DNA from: Sphingomonas sp. Leaf32
GTDB lineage: Bacteria; Pseudomonadota; Alphaproteobacteria; Sphingomonadales; Sphingomonadaceae
Assembly (NCBI RefSeq): GCF_001421765.1
Contig: NZ_LMLA01000001.1
Span: 471,048 to 535,047 of the forward strand
Direction of reading: 5' to 3'
Length of the DNA: 64,000 nt
Shown piece after piece: positions 25,300-33,935 of this stretch. A program made the position numbers and the translations under genes. Every line of letters starts with the position of its first letter. Positions within the stretch are counted from its first letter, which is position 1. The notes beneath the pieces were generated by a model. That model was not told the origin of the DNA. It made no database searches and worked only from the letters and a program-made list of their open reading frames with translations.

Positions 25300-26946
25300 T
25301 CAACCGACCAGGACCGGCGTGCCGCAGCGCACGCCGTCGATCCGCACGTCCGCCTGGCCCACATGCACGCCGGCCAGCGCGCTGACCTGTCCCACCACCA
25401 GGTCCAGCGCGGGCGCGACCGCGCTCAACGTGTTGCCCAGCGTATGCGTCAGCAGGCCGGTCGACAGCCCCAGCCCCAGCACATTGGCGCGAATGTCGAC
25501 ATTGCGCAGCAGGCTGCTGGCCACGCCGGCGGCAATGTCGTTGGTCGACACCGACTTCACGACATTGCCATCGATCTCCGCGGTCGAGAAATTGACCCGC
25601 TGCGTATGCACGCCGCCCAGCTGGACATCGGCCTGACCGGTCAGCGACACCAATGGCAAGGTGACGAGGCGGGCCGGGCGCAGCGTCATCGCCTGCTGGA
25701 AATAGGGGAGCGAGGCGGGATCGAGATCGGCGATGGCCGCCCGTCCGACCGATGGCGTGACGTCCAGCGCGGCGGTGGCGTTGCCCGGTCCGCCGCGACA
25801 GCCGACCTGCGCCAGCCGCGCCTCCGCGGAGGCCAGCTCGACATAGATCGGCACCCGCACCGACCCGAGGCTCAGCGGCGCGTTCAGCAGCCTGATGTCG
25901 ATCCACAGCCGCGTCTGCGCGCTGCGCACGATGGTCTGTCCCGCCTCGCCGATGGACAGCCAGCGGCTGCTCGCCGGGCGCTCGCCGATCTGCAACCATA
26001 ATTGCGTCTGGCCGATGCCGGGAATGCCCAGATCGACCTCACTCTGCACCTGTCGCGTACCGCTGGATATCTGCAGCGTTTCGCGCAGGAACGCATAGGC
26101 GTCGGTGTTCACCGGACGCTGCGGGTCGGCGGCGCTGCGACTGCCGAGCGGTCCCAGGTCGATGATCGTGTCCAGCCGGACATTGCGGTTAGGCAGCTTG
26201 CCCGCAACCGACCGCAGCACGTGCGCCGCGGCGCTGCTGGTGGTCGCCCCGGCCATCGCCGTCACCAGTTGCGGCAGTGTGATGTCTGTCGCCAGTACTT
26301 CGTCAAAACTGGCCACCTGCACGCCAGCGCCGGTCCGCAACAGTTCGGCGGTCTTCAGCAGGTCGACCTGCGCCGACACCAGCGCGTTATAGTCCATTAC
26401 CGACAGCGACAATTCGCTACCCGCCAGCTGCGACAGCAACGCGCCGGGCAACCCGCCCTGGACCGACGCCAGTCGCGTGCCGATCGAGAATCCGGCCAGA
26501 TCGATTTGCGCCGCCGTGGCACGGGCGTCGATGGTGACGTCGCGATAGCCGAACACACGGGCGAATACCGGCTGTATCCGGCTTTGCAGGGCGACCTGCG
26601 CCGCATTGCCCGGCGTGCCGTTGGCCAGGAAACGGGCATCGACCGACAGCCGCGCATCGCGGGTGAAGCGGCCGGGCGTCATCGTCACCAGCCGCGTCGC
26701 ATTGTCCGGCGACAGCGCCACCGCCGCCTGCGCCCGGGTGCCCGCATTGTCGAGGTCGGCCGCCGCCGCCAGCGCGGCGGCATCGGCCGCGCCCTGCAAC
26801 CGTCGCTTCTCCAGATACAGCGTGGCGGTATCGACCCCCAGCACCGCTGTTCCCGTCAACATCGTCAGCCCGCCGGCCAGGATCATCGCGACATTGCCAT
26901 CGCGCGCGGCCGCCAGCCGCCCTATCGCCCGTCCCAGCATCGTCAA
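25300..26946 (-). CDS. TadG-like pilus assembly protein
   Basis: This 548-residue protein begins with the TadG N-terminal signature GNVAMILAGGLTMLTGTAVL, a single membrane anchor, then EKRRLQGAADAAALAAA, typical of TadG/Flp pilus-associated proteins. The long remainder is extracytoplasmic and repetitive in Leu/Gly/Val, without a clear von Willebrand domain. It overlaps the TadE gene by 4 nt. The other tad genes (tadA, B, C, Z, cpaB) are not in the window, so this pair is either a minor tad locus or a solitary surface module. Confidence 0.75.
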   Translation of the reverse strand: MTMLGRAIGRLAAARDGNVAMILAGGLTMLTGTAVLGVDTATLYLEKRRLQGAADAAALAAAADLDNAGTRAQAAVALSPDNATRLVTMTPGRFTRDARLSVDARFLANGTPGNAAQVALQSRIQPVFARVFGYRDVTIDARATAAQIDLAGFSIGTRLASVQGGLPGALLSQLAGSELSLSVMDYNALVSAQVDLLKTAELLRTGAGVQVASFDEVLATDITLPQLVTAMAGATTSSAAAHVLRSVAGKLPNRNVRLDTIIDLGPLGSRSAADPQRPVNTDAYAFLRETLQISSGTRQVQSEVDLGIPGIGQTQLWLQIGERPASSRWLSIGEAGQTIVRSAQTRLWIDIRLLNAPLSLGSVRVPIYVELASAEARLAQVGCRGGPGNATAALDVTPSVGRAAIADLDPASLPYFQQAMTLRPARLVTLPLVSLTGQADVQLGGVHTQRVNFSTAEIDGNVVKSVSTNDIAAGVASSLLRNVDIRANVLGLGLSTGLLTHTLGNTLSAVAPALDLVVGQVSALAGVHVGQADVRIDGVRCGTPVLVG

Positions 26947-27479
26947 AATCCCGCCAGCACGACGCTGGCCTGTCGCCGGATCGTCGTCGTCGCGGCGGGC
27001 ATGATCGGCAGCTTCAGCAGCGGGTTGGCCGATCCGTCATATGCGACCTTGACGGTCAATTGCCGCCCGTCGTCGTCGACCTTCAGCGCGATCTCTTCCT
27101 GGCGGATGCCGTAGCTGCGCGACAAGGTCTGCAGGGCCGCCTGGCTGGCGAGCGAAGCACGTTCCGATGTGCTGATCCCGGCCAGCGCGGCGCGGGCGCC
27201 CTCGTTCGCGCTCTCCTGCACGATGTGCGACATCGCCAGCCAGCTGCCGCCGCTGACGATCCCGAACAGGAAGATGGTCAGGATCGGCAGGGCGAGCGCC
27301 AGTTCGATCACCGCCGTTCCCCGCCGGTCCGCCGCCACACACCGCCAGGACTGGCCGATGCGGAATTTACGTAACCTTTGCAGGGGGATGGACCAATCGC
27401 CACCGCGGTTGTTTCGGCCCTCCTCCGTGGCTGTGGCGATGCTGTTACCCGATACGCGGCAGCAGATGGTGGCGATCAT
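26943..27479 (-). CDS. TadE-like pseudopilin family protein
   Basis: This 178-residue protein has residues ~52-80 carrying the TadE pattern RRGTAVIELALALPILTIFLFGI, with the conserved Glu five residues after the processing region. A soluble domain with ESANEGARAAL follows. TadE-like proteins are processed by a prepilin peptidase and contribute to tight-adherence pili. A strong GGGAGGAG site precedes ATG at 27479, which supports the full-length start; the first ~45 residues are an unusual basic leader. It is translated just before the TadG-like gene, with a 4-nt overlap. Confidence 0.78.
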   Translation of the reverse strand: MIATICCRVSGNSIATATEEGRNNRGGDWSIPLQRLRKFRIGQSWRCVAADRRGTAVIELALALPILTIFLFGIVSGGSWLAMSHIVQESANEGARAALAGISTSERASLASQAALQTLSRSYGIRQEEIALKVDDDGRQLTVKVAYDGSANPLLKLPIMPAATTTIRRQASVVLAGF

Positions 27480-27766
27480 ACGGCACTCCTCCCGATGACA
27501 GAATAACGGGGGCGGGTGACCGGCCTGTTGTAATTAACCGTCTGCAATATAGCGCATTTTACGTGGCGGAATTGGATTTCGGTGACGGTATACCGCGATG
27601 CTCCGGATGCCGGTACTGCCCGGTTCCCAGCGGTCCGTCATGGCGATACGGCATTATGGCGCGGGGAGCGGGGCGGGCGTCTTGCCGAGGTTCGCGCGAA
27701 CCGTTACCCGCTGCATCATCCGCCCGCGACACGCGGGCCGTCCCACATGTGAACGGGTATGACCAA

Positions 27767-28747
27767 GTGACTGCTGCCAATCGAGCGACGGAATCCAGGC
27801 TGTGGTGGCTGGGGGACCGGATGGCGGTGCTGGTCCTCGGCCTGATCGCCGGATTCGTTGTCGGTCTGTCCTTTACCGGTGACGGCCGGATCGCGCTGCC
27901 GGGATCGCCGGCCCCGGTCGCCGCGCCCGTGCCGCCGATCGCGCCGGGCGCATCGTCCACCGTCACCGACGTGGCGCCTTCGGCTCCGACCGCACCGGCG
28001 GTCGCCGCGCGTACCGTCGACGGGCCGATCGACCCACAGGTGATCGCCCGGATGAAGCGTGACGGCGTCCTGCGCGTCGGCGTGTTTGGCGACAGCTTCG
28101 GCAACGGCGTATGGGACGCGCTCTATCGCCAATTGCCGAAGGACGACGGGTTCGAGGTGCTGAAGTTCGCCAAGGAGGCGACCGGCTTCACCCGCTACCG
28201 GGTCCTCGACCTCGAAAAGCGCGCGCGCGAACAACTGTCGTCTCAGCCGGTCGATGCCGCCGTCATCAGCTTCGGCGCGAACGACGCGCAGGCGGTGTTC
28301 GCCGATGGTCATCTCCACCCGCTGATGAGCGACGGGTGGAAACAGGTGATCGGCGACCGCATCGACTCCTTCGTCGCGGCGGTGCGGTCGACCGGGGCCG
28401 TCGTCTATTGGATCGGGTTGCCGGTGATGCGCGATCCTAAGCTCGACGCCGATATGCAGGCGATGGACGCCTTCTATGCCGACCATATGCGCCGGCTGGG
28501 CGTGCCGTTCCTCGATTCCCGTCCGCTGACGCTGGATGCGGAGGGCAAGTACAACGCCTATCTGCCCGACCTGAAGACCGGCAAGCCGGTGTTGATGCGT
28601 ACCGGTGACGGGCTGCACATGATCGGTATCGGATACCAACGCCTGACCGCCAAGGCCGCCGACGACCTGCGCCGATATGCCGAGCGCGCCCGGCGCGAGG
28701 CGGGGCGGCCGTTGCCCATGCCGACGCCGGCCGAGGAAACACGCTGA
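27767..28747 (+). CDS. DUF459 / SGNH-type periplasmic protein
   Basis: This protein has a membrane anchor near its start (MAVLVLGLIAGFVVGLSF), a Pro/Ala-rich linker and an SGNH-like domain with LRVGVFGDSFGNGVWDAL, VDAAVISFGANDAQ and GDGLHMIGIGYQ. DUF459 proteins accompany MBOAT acyltransferases in cell-surface polysaccharide or lipid O-acetylation. The start is uncertain: GTG 27767, GTG 27749 and ATG 27821 are all possible, and none has a strong ribosome-binding site. The stop overlaps the next gene by 1 nt, so this is the first gene of a four-gene unit (27767-31780). Confidence 0.75.
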   Translation: MTAANRATESRLWWLGDRMAVLVLGLIAGFVVGLSFTGDGRIALPGSPAPVAAPVPPIAPGASSTVTDVAPSAPTAPAVAARTVDGPIDPQVIARMKRDGVLRVGVFGDSFGNGVWDALYRQLPKDDGFEVLKFAKEATGFTRYRVLDLEKRAREQLSSQPVDAAVISFGANDAQAVFADGHLHPLMSDGWKQVIGDRIDSFVAAVRSTGAVVYWIGLPVMRDPKLDADMQAMDAFYADHMRRLGVPFLDSRPLTLDAEGKYNAYLPDLKTGKPVLMRTGDGLHMIGIGYQRLTAKAADDLRRYAERARREAGRPLPMPTPAEETR

Positions 28748-30015
28748 TGTCGGCGTTGTTCGCACTCGCGCTGGCGCAGGCCGCGACCGCGCAGACCTGT
28801 ATCGGCGGGCTGTGCGATGCGGAACGGCTACGGCCGTTCCTCGAAAAGCTGGAGAGCGCGAAAAGCGCCCCCGAACCGGTCCGCATTCTCCAGATCGGGG
28901 ACAGCCACACCGCTGGCGACCAGATCACCGGCAGCTGGCGCACGGCATTGCAGGCGCGCTATGGCCGGGCGGGACGCGGCGCACTGCCCCCCGGCCGTCC
29001 CTATGCCGGCTATCTGACGCGTGACATCACCGCCGGCCAGTCGATCGGGTGGAGCGTCAACGGCATCTTCGGTGCGGCCTATTCGGCGAACAGCAATATC
29101 CGCCTGGGCCTGAGCGGCTATAGCCTGACCAGCGAACAGCCGGGCGCGACCGTGACGCTCAGCGCCGACAGTGGTCGCACCTTCGACCGGCTGACCGTCT
29201 GTGCGCTCAGCGGACCCGGGCAGGGGAGCCTGCAACTGAGCCTGGGGGCGGCGGTCGTCGCATGGTCGCTGGCCGGGGCGGAAGCCGGCAGCCGATGCCG
29301 CACGCTCGACGGCAATGGCGAAGCGACCATCGCGTCGGCGACCGTGATCGGCGGACCGGTGACGATCACGTCATGGAGCACCGAACGGCGGCTGCGCGGC
29401 GGCGTGGTGCTGTCCAACCTGGGTACGGTCGGCGCGCAGTTCCTGCATTTCGGCCGGACCGACGACCGCGTCGTTGCGACCGAACTGGCGGCCTATCGCC
29501 CCGACCTGATCGTCGTCGCCTATGGCACTAACGAAGCGTTCCGGCCGGGTTTCTCGGCCAGTGTGTACGAGGTCGCGTTGCGGTCCGACCTGACGCGGCT
29601 GCGGCGGCTGGCGCCGGGCGTGCCGATGCTGCTGATCGGTGCGCCCGACTCCGCGACGAAGCTGCCCGGTTTGCAAACCGGCGAAAGCGGCACCAGCAGC
29701 CCGTGCACCGGCAATGGCGAATGGCGGCCGACCGCCGCGCTGGCATCGGTCCAGGCGATCCAGCGGCGACAGGCCAAGGCGTTCGGCATCGCCTATTGGG
29801 ACTGGGCGCAGCGCATGGGGGGCCGCTGCGTCGCCGATGGCTGGACGCAGGGGGCCACGCCGATGATGCGTGGCGACCACGTTCATTTCACCAGCCGCGG
29901 CGGCGCGGAGATCGCACGGCTGCTCCAGGCCGATCTGGACACGGCGATGACCCAGCTCGTCGATCCGGACCGGCCCGCCGATACGACCACCGCCCCTGCG
30001 ACGACGGCGCGCTGA
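28747..30015 (+). CDS. Secreted GDSL/SGNH hydrolase-like protein
   Basis: This 422-residue protein has a short signal peptide (MSALFALALAQAATAQ). Its SGNH blocks are variant: QIGDSHTAGDQI (GDSH in place of GDSL), VVAYGTNEAF and RGDHVHFTSRGG (Asp-x2-His). A beta-rich insertion occupies the middle. It likely acts on acylated surface carbohydrates together with the MBOAT protein encoded next, which starts directly after its stop. The start overlaps the DUF459 stop (TGATG). Confidence 0.82.
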   Translation: MSALFALALAQAATAQTCIGGLCDAERLRPFLEKLESAKSAPEPVRILQIGDSHTAGDQITGSWRTALQARYGRAGRGALPPGRPYAGYLTRDITAGQSIGWSVNGIFGAAYSANSNIRLGLSGYSLTSEQPGATVTLSADSGRTFDRLTVCALSGPGQGSLQLSLGAAVVAWSLAGAEAGSRCRTLDGNGEATIASATVIGGPVTITSWSTERRLRGGVVLSNLGTVGAQFLHFGRTDDRVVATELAAYRPDLIVVAYGTNEAFRPGFSASVYEVALRSDLTRLRRLAPGVPMLLIGAPDSATKLPGLQTGESGTSSPCTGNGEWRPTAALASVQAIQRRQAKAFGIAYWDWAQRMGGRCVADGWTQGATPMMRGDHVHFTSRGGAEIARLLQADLDTAMTQLVDPDRPADTTTAPATTAR

Positions 30016-31422
30016 ATGCTGTTCCCCACGCTCAGCTTCGGGCTGTTCTTCCTCGTCGTCTATGGCGTGACCTGGTCGCTCGGCCGGTCGAACGAATGGC
30101 GCAAGATCGCGCTGCTGCTTGCCAGCTGGTTCTTCTACGGCGCGTGGGATGCGCGGTTCGTGGCACTTCTGTTCGTGTCGGCGTTCGTCAACTGGGCGCT
30201 GGCGCAGGCGATCGTGCGCAATGACGACGACCGCACCGGTCGCGCGCTGGTGACGGTCGGCGTCGTCGCCAATCTGGGGGTGCTCGGCTATTTCAAATAT
30301 GCCGGTTTCTTCCTCGAACAACTTGCCGGCCTGCTGACCCCGCTCGGCTTCGGGCGTGACCTGCCGTTGTTGCAGGTCGTGCTGCCGGTCGGCGTATCCT
30401 TCTTCACCTTTCAGGCGATCTCCTATCTGGTCGATGTCCATCGTCGCCGCATTCCGGCGGCGAACCTGCTCGACCTGACGCTGCTGATGTCGTTCTTCCC
30501 GCACTTGGTCGCCGGACCGATCGTGCGTGGTGCCGACCTGCTGCCGCAGTTCCGCCGCGTGCCCGTGGTCGATCGCGGAACGGTCGCCGCTGCGCTGCTG
30601 CTGATCCTGTGGGGCCTGTTCAAGAAGGCGGTGATCGCGTCGCAGCTCGCCGGCGCGCTGGTCGATCCGGCGTTCTTCGATCCCGCCAACCGGTCGAGCT
30701 TCGACCTGCTGATCGGCGCCTATGGCTATGCCGTTCAGATCTATTGCGACTTTTCCGCCTATTCCGACATGGCGATCGGGCTGGCGGCGCTGCTCGGCTA
30801 CACCTTTCCGCGCAATTTCGATCAACCCTACCGCGCCGCCTCGCTTCAGGATTTCTGGCGGCGCTGGCACATCAGCCTGTCTAGCTGGCTGCGAGACTAT
30901 CTCTACATCCCGCTGGGGGGCAGTCGGAAGGGGCCGGTGCGCACATACGTTAACCTGTTCCTGACGATGCTGCTGGGCGGGTTGTGGCACGGGGCCAGCT
31001 GGGCGTTCGTGATCTGGGGCGCGCTGCACGGCGGCTGGCTGGCGATCGAGCGCTTCTGGGCGCGGCACCGCCCCGCCGGCCTGCCCCGCGCGCCACGCTG
31101 GGCCGGCATCCTGCTGACCTTCCACGTCGTCGTGCTCGGCTGGATCTTCTTCCGGGCGCAGGGCGAGGGGGAGGCGTTCGCTTATCTGGGACGGCTGTTC
31201 GCCGGGGACTGGCGTAACACGCTGGTGACGCCATTGTCGCTGGCGCTGGTCGTGGCGGGCCTCGCCATCCATGCGGTGCCGGCCGGCATTTTGCAGCGGC
31301 TGGCAGCGCGGGTGCGCCATCATGCCGCACCGGTCATCGGCCTCTCGCTGGGCGTGCTGATCCTGATCGTCGACGCGATGCGGCCCGAAGGGGTCGCACC
31401 GTTCATCTATTACCAGTTCTGA
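30016..31422 (+). CDS. MBOAT-family O-acyltransferase (AlgI/DltB-like)
   Basis: This 468-residue polytopic membrane protein has the MBOAT core: YCDFSAYSDMAIGLAALLGY, FWRRWHISLSSWLRDYLYIP, GGSRKGPVRTYVNLF and the catalytic-His segment GGLWHGASWAFVIWGALHGG. AlgI/DltB-type proteins pass acyl groups across the inner membrane for alginate, teichoic acid or polysaccharide O-acylation. Its partners are the DUF459 and GDSL proteins upstream (periplasmic transferase or esterase) and a small membrane protein downstream. The polysaccharide target is unknown. Confidence 0.9.
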   Translation: MLFPTLSFGLFFLVVYGVTWSLGRSNEWRKIALLLASWFFYGAWDARFVALLFVSAFVNWALAQAIVRNDDDRTGRALVTVGVVANLGVLGYFKYAGFFLEQLAGLLTPLGFGRDLPLLQVVLPVGVSFFTFQAISYLVDVHRRRIPAANLLDLTLLMSFFPHLVAGPIVRGADLLPQFRRVPVVDRGTVAAALLLILWGLFKKAVIASQLAGALVDPAFFDPANRSSFDLLIGAYGYAVQIYCDFSAYSDMAIGLAALLGYTFPRNFDQPYRAASLQDFWRRWHISLSSWLRDYLYIPLGGSRKGPVRTYVNLFLTMLLGGLWHGASWAFVIWGALHGGWLAIERFWARHRPAGLPRAPRWAGILLTFHVVVLGWIFFRAQGEGEAFAYLGRLFAGDWRNTLVTPLSLALVVAGLAIHAVPAGILQRLAARVRHHAAPVIGLSLGVLILIVDAMRPEGVAPFIYYQF

Positions 31423-31435
31423 GCGGGAGCCGCCG

Positions 31436-31780
31436 ATGACCACGGGTGCCGAACAGGGGGAGATCGTCGAGGTCGGATCGCCGGTGCTGGTGCCTGCCGA
31501 TCCGGTCGACAGCGTGCGGCCCTGGGGCTGGATGACGACGATCATCGCTACCGCGACGCTGTTCCTCGGCCTGTTCAACGCCCATGCAATCGCCGCGTGG
31601 TTCGACGAACTGCCGCCATCGCCCTATACCGAACCGCTCCGCGCGCCGATCGCGGCCTGGGCGGCGACGACCGCGCGGCTGGGGCTGGACACACCGCGTG
31701 CGGCGGTGCGCAGCCGGTGGGAAGCGGCGCAGGCGGCACGATTCGGCGACGAACAGCCGGGCGAAGACGCCGCGCGATAG
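31436..31780 (+). CDS. Small membrane protein of the MBOAT cluster
   Basis: This 114-residue protein has one membrane helix (WMTTIIATATLFLGLFNAHAI) and a soluble tail with LPPSPYTEPLRAPIAAWAA. The helix plus tail resemble the N-terminal anchor of DUF459-type proteins, as if that part of the family existed here as a separate polypeptide (inference). It starts 13 bp after the MBOAT stop with GGGAGC upstream and is probably co-transcribed. No catalytic motif is visible. Confidence 0.65.
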   Translation: MTTGAEQGEIVEVGSPVLVPADPVDSVRPWGWMTTIIATATLFLGLFNAHAIAAWFDELPPSPYTEPLRAPIAAWAATTARLGLDTPRAAVRSRWEAAQAARFGDEQPGEDAAR

Positions 31781-31805
31781 CCTTCGCCTTACAACCCCTG
31801 AAAAT

Positions 31806-31925
31806 CCGTTCGCTTCGAGCGCAGGTTCGAGCCTGTCGAGAACCGTAGTCGAGAAGTGGGTGTCCTAAGCGAACCGTTCTCGACTGACGCTTCTCGACAG
31901 GCTCGAAGCTGCTCGAACCGAACGG
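31806..31925. repeat. 120-bp imperfect palindromic element, copy 1
   Basis: The element begins CCGTTCGCTTCGAGC and ends GCTCGAACCGAACGG, so its termini are inverted repeats, and it contains two internal GAGCCTGTCGAGAA / TTCTCGACAGGCTC arms. It lies in the gap after the MBOAT cluster. Its reverse complement matches the element at 50839-50956 almost along the full length. This looks like a small non-autonomous mobile palindrome or a REP-type unit. Confidence 0.75.
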
Positions 31926-32010
31926 AAGGAAGTAGAGTCACAAACGGCAACGCCGCGCGAGCATGGCTCGGCGCGGGCGTTGCGGGGTTCTTGGCCGAAG
32001 CCGGAAGCGA

Positions 32011-32601
32011 TCAGCGGTAGAAGGTGTGGTCGGCGATCTGCGCGACGCGGGTGCGCTTCGGGAACGAGGCACCGGCCGAATGGAAGAACAACGCACCCGG
32101 GGCGACATCTTCGCCCTTGCCGGCCAGCGTGCGCTTGGCGATGTCGACGGCGGTGTTCCAGCGGCCATTGTTGCGCGGGGGGTCATAAGCGTCGACGTTG
32201 AAGAACTGGCCGCGCTGCTTGACCACGCCGCACGCGCTGCTGGCGAAGCGGCCGCTCTTCATGCGGGCGCGGATGACCTGGGCAACGGCCATCTGGCCCT
32301 TGTGCGGCTGGTTGCCGGCTTCATGCACCACGACCTTCGCGACGCATTCGATTTCCGACTTGTCGAGATCGGCGACGTCCGCATCCGCAACGGCGGTCGT
32401 GTCGTCGGCTTCCGGGGTTTCGGCGGGGAGCGACTGCACCACCGGGGTCGGCGATGCGAACGTAACAGGCGCGGGGGCGATCGGTGCCGGCTGCTGTGCG
32501 GCCGGGAGTTCGGGGTCCGTGTTCATCGCGACATGGGCGCTTGCTACGCCACTTGCCGCCGTCAGGCTCCACAACACCAATACGGACCAACGCTTGTTCA
32601 T
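32011..32601 (-). CDS. Cell wall hydrolase, SleB family
   Basis: This 196-residue protein has a signal peptide (MNKRWSVLVLWSLTAASGVASA) and a Pro/Ala linker. The Hydrolase_2 (SleB) domain shows ECVAKVVVHEAGNQPHKGQMAVAQVIRAR (catalytic Glu), SACGVVKQRGQF and ALFFHSAG. SleB-like proteins are lytic transglycosylases or amidases of peptidoglycan; in sphingomonads several copies per genome are usual. It is periplasmic. A GAGTAAG site precedes ATG at 32601. A second family member lies at 49512-50822. Confidence 0.88.
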   Translation of the reverse strand: MNKRWSVLVLWSLTAASGVASAHVAMNTDPELPAAQQPAPIAPAPVTFASPTPVVQSLPAETPEADDTTAVADADVADLDKSEIECVAKVVVHEAGNQPHKGQMAVAQVIRARMKSGRFASSACGVVKQRGQFFNVDAYDPPRNNGRWNTAVDIAKRTLAGKGEDVAPGALFFHSAGASFPKRTRVAQIADHTFYR

Positions 32602-32938
32602 TCTTACTCGTCGCTAATGCGCAAGGGTGCCCGCCATCGGCCGCAGAAACGCGGACAAAAAGAAGCGGCCGTCGGGATCCCCCACGTCTCGCCGTCCAAC
32701 TTCCGCTTCTTGGTAGAGGGCGGATCGCCGGACTGGCTAAAAACTGCGACGTCCCTTCGCCTCGGTGCGGCAAACTGTCAACGTGACCGCCGTTCATCGG
32801 CGACGAACCGTTCGTGGCATCCGATCAATCCACGGCCGAAACGATAAAAGGATGGAACGTAAACGCGCAGAAACCATGTTCCTGTCGCAACCTTGTCGCG
32901 AATCGTCTTTACCGTCGTCCAGTCACGACTCATTCGAT
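32602..32938. other. Intergenic region, no gene seen
   Basis: This 337-bp gap lies between the SleB start and the end of the LysR gene (both minus strand). It should hold the SleB promoter. The short open frames here have no homology and lack ribosome-binding sites. I see no strong hairpin or repeat. Confidence 0.4.
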
Positions 32939-33829
32939 CTATTGCGGGGATACACTCCGTTCCGCCGCAAAACTGTCGAGCAGCCAGTGGGTAAACTGCT
33001 GCATCGCCCACCCGACGGGCCGTGATTTCAGTCGCGTCAGCCAATAGCCGTCGCCTGACGCCTCGATCGCGAACGGGCGGACGATGCGGCCGCCGTCGAT
33101 CTCCCGCCGGAACATCGTGGCCGGGGCCAGGGCGATCCCTTCGCCCAGCATTGCCGCCTGCACCATTACCAGCGACGAATCGAACAGCGGCCCGTGCAGC
33201 GCGCCGACCTCCACACCGGCCGCCGCGAACCATGCGGGCCAGTCCTGCGCGCGATAGGATCGCAGCAGCGGCATCCGCAGCAGGTCGGCCGGACCGCGCA
33301 ACGTCCGCGCGACCCCGGGCGCGCAGAGCGGCGTCAGCGGCGCGGGGCAGATCGCATCGGCCTCCACGCCATGCCACGCGCCGTCGCCGAAGCGGATCGC
33401 CCCGTCCAGCCCCTCGGCGACCAGATCGACCTGGTTGTTGTTGGTCAGCAGCCGCAGGTCGATGCCCGGAGACGCGGCACGAAAGGCAGGCAGCCGTTCG
33501 AGCAGCGCGCCGACCGCAAAGGTTCCGACCGCGCTGATGGTCAGCACCTCCTGCACGCCACCGGTGTCGAACCGGTCGAACAACCGGTCGATTGCGCCGA
33601 ACGATTCGACCAGCGTCGGTGCCAGCGCCATCCCCTCATCGGTCAGCAGCAGCCCGCGATTGGATCGGCGGAACAGCGTGACGCCCAGCCGCGCCTCCAG
33701 CGCCTTGATCTGGTGGCTGACCGCCGCCTGCGTCACGCACAGTTCGTCGGCGGCGCGCGTGAACGACAGGTGGCGGGCGGATGCCTCGAACGCGCGCAGG
33801 GCATTCAACGGAACCGGTGCACGTGCCAT
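32939..33829 (-). CDS. AmpR/GcvA-like LysR regulator
   Basis: This 296-residue protein has a winged helix-turn-helix (PLNALRAFEASARHLSFTRA, ADELCVTQAAVSHQIKALE) closely resembling AmpR, and an effector-binding domain (EVLTISAVGTFAVGALLERL, IDLRLLTNNNQVDL). AmpR-type regulators activate a divergent beta-lactamase gene when muropeptides accumulate. Here it is divergent from a subclass B3 metallo-beta-lactamase, with a 106-bp spacer containing an inverted repeat, which is the standard ampR-bla layout. Induction by beta-lactams is inferred. Confidence 0.88.
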   Translation of the reverse strand: MARAPVPLNALRAFEASARHLSFTRAADELCVTQAAVSHQIKALEARLGVTLFRRSNRGLLLTDEGMALAPTLVESFGAIDRLFDRFDTGGVQEVLTISAVGTFAVGALLERLPAFRAASPGIDLRLLTNNNQVDLVAEGLDGAIRFGDGAWHGVEADAICPAPLTPLCAPGVARTLRGPADLLRMPLLRSYRAQDWPAWFAAAGVEVGALHGPLFDSSLVMVQAAMLGEGIALAPATMFRREIDGGRIVRPFAIEASGDGYWLTRLKSRPVGWAMQQFTHWLLDSFAAERSVSPQ

Positions 33830-33846
33830 GGATGCCCAGATTTCCT

Positions 33847-33872
33847 AAGGATCGAACCGAGATATGATCCTT
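33847..33872. promoter_or_regulatory. Inverted repeat between lysR and bla, probable LysR operator
   Basis: AAGGATC and GATCCTT form an exact 7-bp inverted repeat with a 12-bp spacer, located 18 bp from the LysR start and 64 bp from the metallo-beta-lactamase start. LysR proteins bind dyads of this size near a T-N11-A core. The position would let one dimer control both divergent promoters. The operator role is inferred. Confidence 0.6.
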
Positions 33873-33935
33873 TGTCGCTTGGACGTTTTTCCGTCAATTC
33901 CTGCGCTACCCAAGCAAGGCTGAAGGACGAACGAC

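Noticed and set aside
29371..31578. 735-codon minus-strand open frame opposite the GDSL and MBOAT genes
   Set aside because: Shadow frame; the GDSL and MBOAT catalytic motifs on the plus strand are unambiguous.
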